Assembly: GCA_903932145.1 (NCBI GenBank)
Contig: CAIZFE010000053.1
Span: 45,166 to 109,165 of the forward strand
Length of the DNA: 64,000 nucleotides
Direction: 5' to 3'
From: an uncultured Rhodopila sp.
GTDB taxonomy: Bacteria; Pseudomonadota; Alphaproteobacteria; Acetobacterales; Acetobacteraceae
A model generated the notes under the pieces. That model did not search any database. It worked only from the letters and a program-made list of their open reading frames with translations, and was not told the DNA's origin. Shown one piece after another: positions 27,563 to 36,724 of the stretch. Position 1 is the stretch's first letter, and each line of letters starts with the position of its first letter. The position numbers and the translations under genes are program-made.

Positions 27563-29260
27563 TCAACCGCGATGACACTGAATGGCGGCCAGGTCGCCAT
27601 TTGGGGGCCGTGCGCCAACGTCCTCGCCAGCCGCGCGCCGGACATTGACGCCGATCTCGCCCAGAAAGCGCAGCACGGATCCAACATGTTCATCCCAGGT
27701 CGAACCACGCCATGCCGGCATCCGAATCAATTGAGCCTTCCGGCGCGGCGAATTTGTGTCGGTATAATCGAGCACGGCCTGACGCCAGGATACGGCGTCC
27801 AACGGGTCCAGATACTCCGGCACAACGCCCCCGGCTTCTCGCAAGGCCGGAAGGTCGCTGCAAACCACGGGCGTGCCGTGTGCCAGGGCTTCGGCAACGG
27901 GTAATCCAAAACCCTCGGCGAAACTGGGCATCAGCAGCGCCCGCGCGCCCCGTAGCAGCGCTGTCAGGTGTAAGTCGGAGATCGCTCCGAGTTCCTGTAT
28001 AGGCTCGGCCAGCGCCGGACAGCGGTCAAGCAGGTCGAGCACGTTCTCATTCTCCCAGCCGCGCCGTCCCACGATAAGCAGCCGCGGCGCACAGGCCCCG
28101 AGCGTTCGCCAGAGCTGCAACAACAGCAGGTGATTTTTGCGCGGTTCGATCGTGCCGAGGCACACAAAATAGGGCCGTTCGAAGGCCTTAGGGTGGCCGC
28201 CATCGGCTTCACGACAAGGCGTTTGGTGGGGAGGATTTGCCCATTCGTCGGGGCCGGGCTTGGCCCCATGGGCATCCGGACGACGGTTTCCCCTCTCCGT
28301 CATGGCCGGGCTTGGCCCCATAGGCATCAGGATTAGGCTTTTGGTGGGAAGGTCTTCCCCATTCGTCATGACCGGGCTTGGCCCGGTCACCCACGACTTC
28401 CTGTGCCGCTCCCGGCAAAGTCCGGGGTGGCCGGGCCGAGCCCGGCCATGACGGAGAGTGGAAAGCCACGTTCGCGGCATAAACCTTCTCACCCACTCGT
28501 TGATGCTGATGCCTATGGGGCTTGGCCCCGCCACCCACGACTTTCTGCGCCGCGCCAACCAAAGTCGTGGGTGACCGGGCCAAGCCCGGTCATGACGAAT
28601 GGGGAAATCCTCCCCATCAGACGTTTTATCCAGGTGCCAATTGGAGGCGCCCCGTTCCGCCGGCATTGTAACCCCCAGCGGCGCCACATGCACCGGTTGA
28701 TCCGCCGACAGATAACCTGCCAGCGCGGCCCCCGTCGCGGCGGAATTCACCACCACTGCGTCGGCAAGCTCAGCCACCGTGGCGATACGGCGCCGATGCC
28801 GGTCAGCCTCCCCCGGCCGTCCGTATTCGGGGAATTCCAGCGGGATCACGTCATGAACCATCGGCACGAAAGCCGCCCGCGAGCGTCGCAACGCACGCGC
28901 CAAAGCGGTCGGCCGATGCAGATGCCGGTGCGAAACCAACAGATAAACAGCCGACGGATCGACAGGCGCATCGCGGGCAAACGCAGCCCAAACCATCAAA
29001 CGCAGCGCCGACCCGCGACAATCCGCCGGCCGGCCGTCGGCCCACGCCTGACGAAGATCACGCAAAAACATCCGAACCGGGTTGTCCGGCAGCATCGCAA
29101 GCCGTCCGGACCACCGGCCCAGCATGACAAACCGCAAGCGATCCGGCGCCATCGTCAGCAGAGTCTCGGCATAGGCCAGTTCGACGCGGTCGATCCCCGT
29201 CAACGCTCCGATGCAGGCGCGTTCCACCAGCCTGGCCACATCCAGCCAGATGGCGGTCAC
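27563..29260 (-). CDS. Glycosyltransferase (group 1) with a repeat-encoded insertion
   Basis: A 565-residue protein. Residues 1-200 form a glycosyltransferase N-terminal domain (ALTGIDRVELAYAE, FVPMVHDVIPLEFPEYG, VVVNSAATGAALAGYL, HVAPLGV). The C-terminal domain resumes near residue 360 with YFVCLGTIEPRKNHLLLLQL and has LLMPSFAEGFGLPVAEALAHG, the E-x7-E nucleotide-sugar motif of GT4 enzymes. Residues of about 207-350 are encoded by palindromic repeats, in frame and without a stop (RHDRAWPGHPRL, HGRARPGHPG and KSWVTGPSPVMTNG recur). The start overlaps the KpsS-like stop (ATGA). It should transfer a sugar in capsule or exopolysaccharide assembly; whether it still folds is open. Confidence 0.85.
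   Translation of the reverse strand: MTAIWLDVARLVERACIGALTGIDRVELAYAETLLTMAPDRLRFVMLGRWSGRLAMLPDNPVRMFLRDLRQAWADGRPADCRGSALRLMVWAAFARDAPVDPSAVYLLVSHRHLHRPTALARALRRSRAAFVPMVHDVIPLEFPEYGRPGEADRHRRRIATVAELADAVVVNSAATGAALAGYLSADQPVHVAPLGVTMPAERGASNWHLDKTSDGEDFPIRHDRAWPGHPRLWLARRRKSWVAGPSPIGISINEWVRRFMPRTWLSTLRHGRARPGHPGLCRERHRKSWVTGPSPVMTNGEDLPTKSLILMPMGPSPAMTERGNRRPDAHGAKPGPDEWANPPHQTPCREADGGHPKAFERPYFVCLGTIEPRKNHLLLLQLWRTLGACAPRLLIVGRRGWENENVLDLLDRCPALAEPIQELGAISDLHLTALLRGARALLMPSFAEGFGLPVAEALAHGTPVVCSDLPALREAGGVVPEYLDPLDAVSWRQAVLDYTDTNSPRRKAQLIRMPAWRGSTWDEHVGSVLRFLGEIGVNVRRAAGEDVGARPPNGDLAAIQCHRG
28210..28640. repeat. Cluster of class B palindromic repeats inside a glycosyltransferase gene
   Basis: About 430 bases hold two full palindromes (28364-28453 and about 28515-28596) and two partial copies near 28250 and 28298. 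The common core is GTCATGACCGGGCTTGGCCC with ACCCACGACTT in the spacer. The flanking block TTTGGTGGG.AGG..TT..CCCATTCGTC occurs directly at 28221 and 28341 and inverted near 28595. The same core and flank occur between genes at 6978-7085. The insertion has kept the surrounding reading frame open. Confidence 0.85.
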
Positions 29261-30627
29261 GCGACCGAGGCCGCCACGGCCGCATCCACGATAGCGTGGA
29301 CGCGCGTGGCCGCACTCTGAGCCGCTACTATCCGAGGCACCGCACCGGCGACCGCCTGGCTGACCCCCTCGGGTGTGAAAAAATCGCCCCGCACCAGGCA
29401 GGCATGCGCCAACACGCGGCGAAACGCGTCGAACAGATCGGGGTCGGGAGGCATCGGGTTGCGCCAGAACGCCTCCAGCGTCCCTTGATCGGTCAGCCCC
29501 GGCAGATCATAAACCGATCGGCCCAGTGCCATGACCGGCACGCCGGAGGCTAACGCGAACGTGGCGCTGGTGCTGTTGACGGTGACCAGTCCCAGCGCCG
29601 CATCCAGCAGTACCTGCAGATCGCAATCCTCGGCCAGTACCACCCGCCCGGCGATCCCGGCATTCACCGCGGCGTCGCGCGTAACCCGGCGCCAGTCGAT
29701 CACCCCGTTGTCCAGCGGATGCGCCTTCACCACCAGCACCGCATCCCGGGCCGCGTGCCGCGCGAACGAGGCGACCACGAGGTGGATCGCATGCATCATG
29801 CCGCCCAAATCGGAGTGACAGAGGATCTGCGAATCATTGTCCATCTGGATGGGCATCACGAAGAACCCGCCGGCTGCCGCGAACGCCGTCCGGAGTGTCT
29901 GTGCGCTTCGCCGGCGGGCTAACGGCGTGCGGACCGCGCGCCTGATCCAGCCTGTGGCCTCATGCGGCAACGACCAGCCGCGATGCGTGGCATACCTCGG
30001 ATACCGCGCCGTCAACGCGATGCAGCCGAGTCCATATAGTATGCAATCGCGCGCCCGGGTGCGGGCCGAGGGCGGGACATGCCTGGCGGCCGGTTGTGCC
30101 GGCAGCAAACCGGAAGCCACATGATAGGCGGCGGGGGCGCGCGGCAGGCTGGAGTACCCGTTGACGCCGCCGACCTCCAACGTGATCCAGTCCGGGCGGA
30201 GGTAGCCTTCTTCGAACACATGCACCGTGATGCCGCGCCGGTTGGCCAGTTCGATCGCCGCTCTGTGCAGCGGGCGGCAATCGCCGTGCAGAACAAAATC
30301 GGTCGGGGCCAGGTCGAGGATCAGGCGTTGCAGGAACGTGGGCCATTCGGTCGCGCGGCCGGTAAAATCGATGGCGGGCAGCGATGGCCACGCCAGCCGG
30401 TCGCCGCCATTGAAATTCACTCGCGATACAGCGTGACCGCGTTCGGCCAGCGCCACGCCCAGGCTGTGCAGAAACAATCCCGGCACCCCCTGCAAGAACA
30501 GGAAGCGGCGAAGCGGGAATAGCCGCACGACCTGGTTGAGTGACCGCAGGCGGGCTGACGCCGTTTCCGAAGCGGGGCCGATCGCATTGATGGAAGCAGC
30601 TTGCATGCGGGTTATTGTCCACATCAT
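29257..30627 (-). CDS. Capsule polysaccharide biosynthesis protein, KpsS-like
   Basis: A 456-residue protein related to the KpsS/LipB family of Kdo transferases that build the lipid-linked base of group 2 capsules. Visible stretches are FLFLQGVPGLFLHSLGVALA, FVLHGDCRPLHRAAIELANR, VFEEGYLRPDWITLE, KAHPLDNG and the C-terminal VNSTSATFALASGVPVMALG, all typical of the family. It is translationally coupled to the downstream glycosyltransferase gene. The exact start among the first three ATGs is uncertain. Together with the KpsM, KpsT, KpsE and Wza homologues it marks an ABC-transporter-dependent capsule locus. Confidence 0.85.
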   Translation of the reverse strand: MMWTITRMQAASINAIGPASETASARLRSLNQVVRLFPLRRFLFLQGVPGLFLHSLGVALAERGHAVSRVNFNGGDRLAWPSLPAIDFTGRATEWPTFLQRLILDLAPTDFVLHGDCRPLHRAAIELANRRGITVHVFEEGYLRPDWITLEVGGVNGYSSLPRAPAAYHVASGLLPAQPAARHVPPSARTRARDCILYGLGCIALTARYPRYATHRGWSLPHEATGWIRRAVRTPLARRRSAQTLRTAFAAAGGFFVMPIQMDNDSQILCHSDLGGMMHAIHLVVASFARHAARDAVLVVKAHPLDNGVIDWRRVTRDAAVNAGIAGRVVLAEDCDLQVLLDAALGLVTVNSTSATFALASGVPVMALGRSVYDLPGLTDQGTLEAFWRNPMPPDPDLFDAFRRVLAHACLVRGDFFTPEGVSQAVAGAVPRIVAAQSAATRVHAIVDAAVAASVA

Positions 30628-30690
30628 TTCTCAAATACCGCCGGTGGCCGCGAACAATCCCGGGCCGGCCCGTGGACCATACGGCGATAA

Positions 30691-30782
30691 GGTTAACAAA
30701 AGGTTTGTAACGCCGGTTTATTTGCATCTTCCGGCATGATTTTTTTTCACTTGGACCGGCCGCCGTTAACCATTTGTAAACC
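30691..30782. promoter_or_regulatory. Inverted pair of 15-bp sites in the divergent capsule promoter region
   Basis: GGTTAACAAAAGGTT (30691-30705) and, inverted, AACCATTTGTAAACC (30768-30782; reverse complement GGTTTACAAATGGTT) match at 13 of 15 positions. They flank the AT-richer middle of the 220-bp gap between the divergent polysaccharide genes and include a run of eight T (30740-30747). Two copies of one site facing each other between divergent operons suggest binding of a shared regulator. No candidate regulator can be named. Confidence 0.55.
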
Positions 30783-30847
30783 AATCGCGGGCTAGAACCG
30801 GACTGCGCATCGCGTTGTATGCGCGCGTTTGAGACAGGAGGTCTCGC

Positions 30848-32197
30848 TTGTTCGATGGAACCCCGCCGCCAGGATCCGGCCCGCTGCGGCTGGCGATCGT
30901 CAGCACGTATGATGAGATGTGCGGCATCGCGGGCTATACGAGGGCGCTAGAGCAGCAGCTTCGCCCGCACGCGGACGTTACGGTGTTCGACCTTGATCAA
31001 TACTGGCTGCGAAGCCCGCATGCTCGGGTTCAGCGCCTGGCGGATCGCCACATTAAAGAAATCGCCGGCCGGCTGCGGGACTTCGACAGCGTCAATATTC
31101 AACTTGAGTATGGCACGCTGGGCCGCACACCCGGACAGATTATGAGGCGATTGCGGCGTCTGGTGACGGCGGCGCCGGCGGTCTCGGTCACCTTTCATAC
31201 GATCCTGGGCCATGATCGGTTGGATTGGCCGGCCATTGGCCGAAGTCTGATGAAGGGGCGCATTGGCCGAGCGTTGGAGATTGCGTTGGTGTTTCGCCGC
31301 AACAAAGGGCTTGCCGCGCGCACGTATGGATTGTTACGGAGTTGTCAACGTATCAAACCTGTCCATGTCATCGTCCATAACAGGCGTGACGCGCGGCTGC
31401 TGCACGATGTGTATGCTATGCGGAACGTTGACCATCATCCGTTGAGTTTCGTGGCCGCCGATCAGGCGGAGCGGATCAGGAGCGTGGCGACCCGGGGCGA
31501 CTTTCCGGTGCTGAACGCGCTGCCGGCGGACGCGAAGCTGATCGGGTCATTTGGCTTTCTGTCGCCCTACAAGGGTTTCGAGACTGCCTTGCGCGCGCTG
31601 CAGTATTTACCGGACGACCACCATCTGCTGATTTTCGGCGGCATCCATCCGCAGACGATCAAACGCGAGCAGGCCCTGGATCCGTATATTCAGACCTTGT
31701 TTGATGAAAGCCACATCGGCCGCACTGTCTTCGATACGATCGCCGGGAATGCCTCCGTTCATCTCGATGCCGCGTCGAAAGAACTGTTCGCCCGCCATCC
31801 TCGGGATATGCACCATCGCGTCCACTTCATGGGCGTCCACGATGATGAGAACTTCATGCGCGCCATGGCGCTGTGCGATGTCGTGGTGCTGCCCTATCTG
31901 GAGGTTGGACAGTCCAGTTCCGGACCGATCGCGATGGCACTGAACATGGGATGCCGGGTGTTGGCATCGCGCACGTTGGCATTTCTGCAGTTCGCCCGGT
32001 ACCATCCCGGCCAGATCGATTTCTTCGACATCGGCAACTATGCCGAGTTGGCCGGCCTGATCAGCGCCGGCGTGCCGGCCCCGAACGGGACGCGGCATCT
32101 GAGTTACAATACAGAAACCAATACGGCGCTGTATTTGAAAGCCAATCAGCCGCGCCTAAGCCGGTGGAGCAGCAAACGCGTGGAAGCCGTGACATGA
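30848..32197 (+). CDS. Glycosyltransferase family 4-like protein
   Basis: A 449-residue glycosyltransferase with AIVSTYDEMCGIAGYTRALE at the N-terminus (the acceptor-side GIAGY glycine loop), then IGSFGFLSPYKGFETALRAL and VVLPYLEVGQSSSGPIAMAL in the donor-binding domain. The start is TTG at 30848, six bases after a perfect AGGAGG, so the unusual start codon is well supported. It is the first gene of the plus-strand capsule operon and overlaps the export lipoprotein gene at its stop. The sugar donor is unknown. Confidence 0.88.
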   Translation: MFDGTPPPGSGPLRLAIVSTYDEMCGIAGYTRALEQQLRPHADVTVFDLDQYWLRSPHARVQRLADRHIKEIAGRLRDFDSVNIQLEYGTLGRTPGQIMRRLRRLVTAAPAVSVTFHTILGHDRLDWPAIGRSLMKGRIGRALEIALVFRRNKGLAARTYGLLRSCQRIKPVHVIVHNRRDARLLHDVYAMRNVDHHPLSFVAADQAERIRSVATRGDFPVLNALPADAKLIGSFGFLSPYKGFETALRALQYLPDDHHLLIFGGIHPQTIKREQALDPYIQTLFDESHIGRTVFDTIAGNASVHLDAASKELFARHPRDMHHRVHFMGVHDDENFMRAMALCDVVVLPYLEVGQSSSGPIAMALNMGCRVLASRTLAFLQFARYHPGQIDFFDIGNYAELAGLISAGVPAPNGTRHLSYNTETNTALYLKANQPRLSRWSSKRVEAVT

Positions 32198-33288
32198 TGC
32201 GGGCGCTGTTATGGTCCGCTGCTCTGGCATTGACCGCATGTTCGGCGATTCCCGGTACTGGGCCGCGCACCAGCGACATCGAACGGACGACGCCGGCCTA
32301 CACTCTGATCGATTTGGATCCGAATGCGGCTGGCATTGTCAGTGATTTTGTTGCCGCCAGCGCCGCCGAACCCGTCGCCGCTTTGCCATCGGGCCGGCCG
32401 CTCGGTTTGATCGGGGCAGGGGACCTGCTGAAGATCGCGATCTGGGAGCCTAATCCCAACGGGACCTCGATGACCGCCGATAAATCCGGGATCGAGACGA
32501 CAACGCGCGTCGGGATCGATGGCACGATCGGCGTTCCCTATGTGGGGCGTTTGCGTGCCGGGGGCCGGACGCCGGGGCAAGCCGAACAGGATATTGCTGC
32601 AAGATTGGCACATCAGGTGCCGGGCGCGCAGGTTGCCGTGCTGGTGGTCGAGGACGTGACCAATGCCGTGATCGTCCAGGGTGAGGTAGCCAAGCCGGGT
32701 CGTTATCCGGTGGTGCCGGGATCAAGCGGGCTGCTGGACATTCTGGCGCTGGCCGGCGGGGCGCATACTCCGGATAAACAGCCACTGGTTCGGATCGTTC
32801 GTGGCGACCATACGGTGACCCGCACCCTGTCGCGTTTGGTGACGACGCGGGCGATGGAAACCGATCTGGCCCCCGGCGACCGTGTCCTGGTGCAGCCGCG
32901 CCTGAGTTATTTCTATGCGTTCGGCGCCGTCAACCGGCCGGGCGAGCAGCCCTACGACGCCGATGACATCAGCCTGGCGCACACGCTGGCGAGGATCGAA
33001 GGTCTGGCTGATTCGCATGCAGACCCTGCGGCGGTGTTTGTTTATCGGCACCAGGCTGGCGATCTGACCCGCCGGCTTGTGTCCGGTCGCGAAACGGAGG
33101 GCGTGATCTATCGGCTGAACTTGCGCGATCCGAACGGTTTCTTCGTTTCTAAAATGTTCCCGGTGCTGCCGGATGACCTGATCTATGTCAGTGAAGCACC
33201 GATCGCCGAGGCTGCGAAAATATTTCAAGTCTTGACCGGGTTGAGTGCTGTCGGGGCGGTGCCGCGCAATCTGGGGGCAAACTATTGA
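32194..33288 (+). CDS. Polysaccharide export lipoprotein (Wza/KpsD type)
   Basis: A 364-residue outer-membrane secretin-like protein. MMRALLWSAALALTACSA gives a lipoprotein signal with the lipobox LTAC. The polysaccharide-export domain follows (GAGDLLKIAIWEPN, GTIGVPYVGRLRAGGRTPGQ), then SLBB-type domains (VIVQGEVAKPGRYPVVPGSS, FYAFGAVNRPGEQPYDAD). The ATG overlaps the upstream stop, and the protein's own stop overlaps the TTG of the permease gene. It should form the outer-membrane exit of the polysaccharide. Confidence 0.92.
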   Translation: MMRALLWSAALALTACSAIPGTGPRTSDIERTTPAYTLIDLDPNAAGIVSDFVAASAAEPVAALPSGRPLGLIGAGDLLKIAIWEPNPNGTSMTADKSGIETTTRVGIDGTIGVPYVGRLRAGGRTPGQAEQDIAARLAHQVPGAQVAVLVVEDVTNAVIVQGEVAKPGRYPVVPGSSGLLDILALAGGAHTPDKQPLVRIVRGDHTVTRTLSRLVTTRAMETDLAPGDRVLVQPRLSYFYAFGAVNRPGEQPYDADDISLAHTLARIEGLADSHADPAAVFVYRHQAGDLTRRLVSGRETEGVIYRLNLRDPNGFFVSKMFPVLPDDLIYVSEAPIAEAAKIFQVLTGLSAVGAVPRNLGANY

Positions 33289-34856
33289 CCGATTTTCACG
33301 CTCTGGCGCGCGATGCTGTCGCGACCGCCGCGGACCATCCTCACGATGTCGCTGTTCTGCTGCATGCGGCGACGATGCTGTTGCACGCTGACGATATTCT
33401 GCGGTCGGTGACGTTTGCCAGAGCAGCCGTCGCGCTTGCACCGGATGATTTTGCGGCGCTGCGGACACTCAGCGGGGTTGTGGCCGCCTCGGGGGAACGG
33501 GGCGAGGCGATCGAACTCGCGAGACAGGCGGCGGCCATCGCACCGGAGAATGCTGAAATCCGGCTGCATCTGGGTGCCTTGTTGGCCGCTGATCATCGCT
33601 GGAGGGAGGCGATCGATCATCTGTCTGTGCACGTAACGTCGTCCGGAGTGACCGCGGTTGGCTGGCGGCTGCTGGCCTCTTCACTGCATCAGGTGGGCGA
33701 TACAAGGCGCGCGACCGACGCGGCCCGTGAAGCGGTCGCCGCCGCGCCCGAAAGTGTTGAGTATCGATTGAATCTGGCGTTGTTACTCAGCCATCGGGCA
33801 TTGCACACGGAAGCGATTCAAGAAGTAAGAGCGGCGCGGGCGCCGGATAATGCGGCGGTGTGGCGGGTTTTGAGCGGATTGCATTCTGCCCTGGGTCGCC
33901 GGGAGAATGCGGTCCTGGCCGCGGAACACGCGGTCGCGCTGGCCCCTGATGATGCGGAGTGCAGGGCGCATCTGGCCTACGTGACGGGGTTGGGAGTGGT
34001 GCCAGAGGCCGGCGCCGATTCCGCGGTCTGGTCACTGGTTCGGCGCCGCGCGCTCCCGGTCCGCACGGCGTCCGGTCTGGCCGCCGATATCGCCACCCGC
34101 GGGCGGGTGATTTACGCGATCATGCTGCGCGATATCCGCACCCGTTTTGGTCACACGCGGCTTGGATATTTCTGGGCGATCATGGAGCCGATCACCCATC
34201 TGATGACGTTAGGAACGATCTTCTTCGCGTTGAACCACGGATCGCCGCCGGTAGGCGACAACCTGTTTTTGTTTTACATTACCGGTTTGGTTCCGTTCCT
34301 GATGTTCTCCCATGTGTCGCATGATGTGATGAGCGCGGCCGAAACCAACAACGCGATGCTGCAACTGCCCGTGGTGAAGCGAACCGACATCATGGCGGCG
34401 CATGCGGTTCGTCAGTTCGCGACCGAATTGTGCGTTGGTTTTGTTATCTTCGCCATCGCCGGCTTGTTGGGGCAGCGTGGATTGCCGGCCGACCCGTTGA
34501 CCGCGATGCAGGCGATTCTGCTGTTGTGGTTGTTGGCGGTTGGGGTTGGCGCATTCAATCTGGTCGTGGTGGAGATGTTTCCGTCCTACGAGACCGTTTA
34601 CGCCGCTTTCCTGCGTCTGCTGTACGTCGCATCCGGCATTTATTACTCACCCATCGCCATGCCGGACTGGGTACGGGAGGCGCTGGCCTGGAATCCCATC
34701 CTGCAAGGGATCGAGTTCTTTCGTTCGGGTTTCTTTCCTCAATACGAACCGCATTGGCTGAACCCTTCGTATTTGGTGACCTGGGCCGTGGCCGCGATCG
34801 GACTCGGGTTTGGTCTGGAGCGGGCATTGCGGGTGCGGATGGTGGTGTACACATGA
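33285..34856 (+). CDS. TPR-repeat domain fused to a KpsM-type ABC-2 permease
   Basis: A 523-residue protein with two parts. Residues 1-235 are tetratricopeptide-like helical repeats (ARAAVALAPDDFAALRTLSG, ARQAAAIAPENAEIRLHLGA, AREAVAAAPESVEYRLNLAL, AEHAVALAPDDAECRAHLAY). Residues 265-523 are the capsule-exporter permease (IMLRDIRTRFGHTRLGYFWA, then six hydrophobic segments to the C-terminus). KpsM permeases are normally about 260 residues without the TPR part. The start is TTG at 33285, overlapping the preceding stop; the next gene, KpsT, overlaps by ATGA. The fused repeats may dock synthesis enzymes to the exporter, which is inference. Confidence 0.88.
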   Translation: MTDFHALARDAVATAADHPHDVAVLLHAATMLLHADDILRSVTFARAAVALAPDDFAALRTLSGVVAASGERGEAIELARQAAAIAPENAEIRLHLGALLAADHRWREAIDHLSVHVTSSGVTAVGWRLLASSLHQVGDTRRATDAAREAVAAAPESVEYRLNLALLLSHRALHTEAIQEVRAARAPDNAAVWRVLSGLHSALGRRENAVLAAEHAVALAPDDAECRAHLAYVTGLGVVPEAGADSAVWSLVRRRALPVRTASGLAADIATRGRVIYAIMLRDIRTRFGHTRLGYFWAIMEPITHLMTLGTIFFALNHGSPPVGDNLFLFYITGLVPFLMFSHVSHDVMSAAETNNAMLQLPVVKRTDIMAAHAVRQFATELCVGFVIFAIAGLLGQRGLPADPLTAMQAILLLWLLAVGVGAFNLVVVEMFPSYETVYAAFLRLLYVASGIYYSPIAMPDWVREALAWNPILQGIEFFRSGFFPQYEPHWLNPSYLVTWAVAAIGLGFGLERALRVRMVVYT

Positions 34857-35515
34857 TCGTCCTGGATCACGTCCATAAAGCCTACCGCACCATCGATGGC
34901 GTCTGGACGGTGCTGCGCGATGTCAGCATGGCGCTCCCGGAGGGACGCTGCCTCGGAGTCCTGGGTGCCAACGGATCCGGAAAATCCACTCTGATTCGGT
35001 TGCTCGCCGGCACAGAACAACCCGACGCCGGGGGCATCAGTCGCGGCGCCACCTCCGTCAGTTTCCCGCTGGGATTCGGCGGGACGATGCATCCCAAACT
35101 GAGCGGCCTGGAAAATACTCTGTTTCTGGCACGTCTTTATGGCGTGGATGAACGTCAGGCTGTTGCATACGTCGAGGACTTTGCTGAACTCGGCTTGTAT
35201 TTTCGCATGCCGGTGGGCAGTTACTCCAGCGGGATGCGGGCGAGGTTGGCGTTCGGTGCCTGTTTGGCGATTGAGTTCGATATCTACCTTATTGATGAAG
35301 TAACGTCGGTTGGAGATGCCCGCTTTCGCGTCAAATGCCTGGACGCGTTCCGCCAGCGCATGGCCAGGGCCGATGTCATCATGGTGACGCATGATTACGA
35401 AACCATGCGGGCCTACTGCGACACCGGTGCGGTGCTGCGGAATGCCGAACTGACGTTGTTCGACGACCTTGAAGCCGCCATCGCCGATCACACCAGAGCC
35501 ATGGAGTTCGCATGA
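34853..35515 (+). CDS. Capsule ABC transporter ATP-binding protein, KpsT-like
   Basis: A 220-residue ATPase with Walker A GANGSGKSTLIRLLAG, signature SYSSGMRARLAFGACLAIEF, Walker B IYLIDEVTSVGD and switch histidine VTHDYE. The loose signature SSGM and the length fit KpsT/Wzt-type polysaccharide exporters without a C-terminal sugar-binding domain. It pairs with the TPR-KpsM permease. ATGA overlaps link it to both neighbours. Confidence 0.93.
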   Translation: MIVLDHVHKAYRTIDGVWTVLRDVSMALPEGRCLGVLGANGSGKSTLIRLLAGTEQPDAGGISRGATSVSFPLGFGGTMHPKLSGLENTLFLARLYGVDERQAVAYVEDFAELGLYFRMPVGSYSSGMRARLAFGACLAIEFDIYLIDEVTSVGDARFRVKCLDAFRQRMARADVIMVTHDYETMRAYCDTGAVLRNAELTLFDDLEAAIADHTRAMEFA

Positions 35516-36711
35516 GCACAACCGTCGCCCGATTTCCCGACATCTCGCAGCGGCGAGCCGATGCGGGACCGCTGCAACGCCGGGCGATCCGGCGGCGCTG
35601 GCGGCTGGCCTCGCTGGCGGCCACCGTCCTGCTGCCGGCATTGGCGGCCGCCGTCTATCTGTATTGTTTTGCCGCCGATCAATACGTGACCGAATTTCGC
35701 TTCAGTGTTCGGCACGAGGCGCCGCTGCGGATGGACGGGACGGCGACCGCCGCGATGACGGCTTCGCTTGGGACCAGCGCGGTTTCGCCGTTGGCTGTCA
35801 TCACGGATTCTCAGATCGTTATTCAGTATCTGAAAAGCCGGCAGGTGATCGACGATATGGTCGCGGCCGGTGTGGATCTCGACGCGATTTATGCGCGCAA
35901 CGATACCGACCTGCTGGCGCGCCTTCGCCCGGGCGGTTCGGTGGAAGCGCGGCAGCGTTACTGGAGGAGAATGGTCGATCCCTTCTTCGATATGACCACC
36001 GGGATTGTGTCCGTCGAGGTGCGTGCCTTCAGTCCGGCGGACACACGGCTTGTCGCGGCGACCGCGCTGCGGCTTTCGGAAAAGCTGGTCAACGCTATAT
36101 CAAACCGATCGCATGACGATGTTTTGGCGTATGCAACGCAGGAAGTCGCGGCGAGCAATGCGACATTGCAAGCCGCCGAGGCGACGATAGCGGCCTACCG
36201 CAACCAGCACGCCGTGCTGTTTCCCGAGATGCAGGCAACGTCGGACACTCTGGTCGAAGGCAAGGTGCGCGACACCTTGATCGAGGCGCAAACCACCTAC
36301 AACGCCCAATTGGCTCGGGGTGCCGCCACGGATTCGATGCAAATGCGGATACTCAGCGATCGTATCGTTGCCATGGAAACGGCGTTGCGCGGCGTCCATG
36401 CCGGCCTGGCGCAGTCCAACAGGAACACGGATGCGTCTTTGGCGTCTGTATTGTCGGAATACGGCGTGCTGCATCTGCGGGAGGAAATCGCCGCCAAAGT
36501 CTATGAGCGGGCGTTGATGGCATTGCAGGATGCCCGCAACGCGGCCAGTCAGCAGGGCGTGTATCTCGCCGCATTCGTGCGTCCGGGACTGCCACAGGAA
36601 TCGACGTATCCGATCCGTTGGCGGGTCATTCTGGAAATCGCGCTGTTGAGTTTTGTCGGCTGGTGCCTGCTGCAACTTTTGTATCACGGTATTCGCGATC
36701 ATATCGACTGA
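35512..36711 (+). CDS. Capsule export inner-membrane protein, KpsE/BexC-like
   Basis: A 399-residue polysaccharide co-polymerase-like protein. It has an N-terminal membrane helix (LASLAATVLLPALAAAVYLY), a periplasmic region beginning FAADQYVTEFRFSVRHEAP, long coiled-coil stretches (residues of about 200-340) and a C-terminal membrane helix (VILEIALLSFVGWCLLQLLY). This topology is characteristic of the KpsE family that links the ABC transporter to the Wza/KpsD channel. It overlaps KpsT by four bases. Confidence 0.9.
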   Translation: MSTTVARFPDISQRRADAGPLQRRAIRRRWRLASLAATVLLPALAAAVYLYCFAADQYVTEFRFSVRHEAPLRMDGTATAAMTASLGTSAVSPLAVITDSQIVIQYLKSRQVIDDMVAAGVDLDAIYARNDTDLLARLRPGGSVEARQRYWRRMVDPFFDMTTGIVSVEVRAFSPADTRLVAATALRLSEKLVNAISNRSHDDVLAYATQEVAASNATLQAAEATIAAYRNQHAVLFPEMQATSDTLVEGKVRDTLIEAQTTYNAQLARGAATDSMQMRILSDRIVAMETALRGVHAGLAQSNRNTDASLASVLSEYGVLHLREEIAAKVYERALMALQDARNAASQQGVYLAAFVRPGLPQESTYPIRWRVILEIALLSFVGWCLLQLLYHGIRDHID

Positions 36712-36724
36712 AAGGAAACAATCC

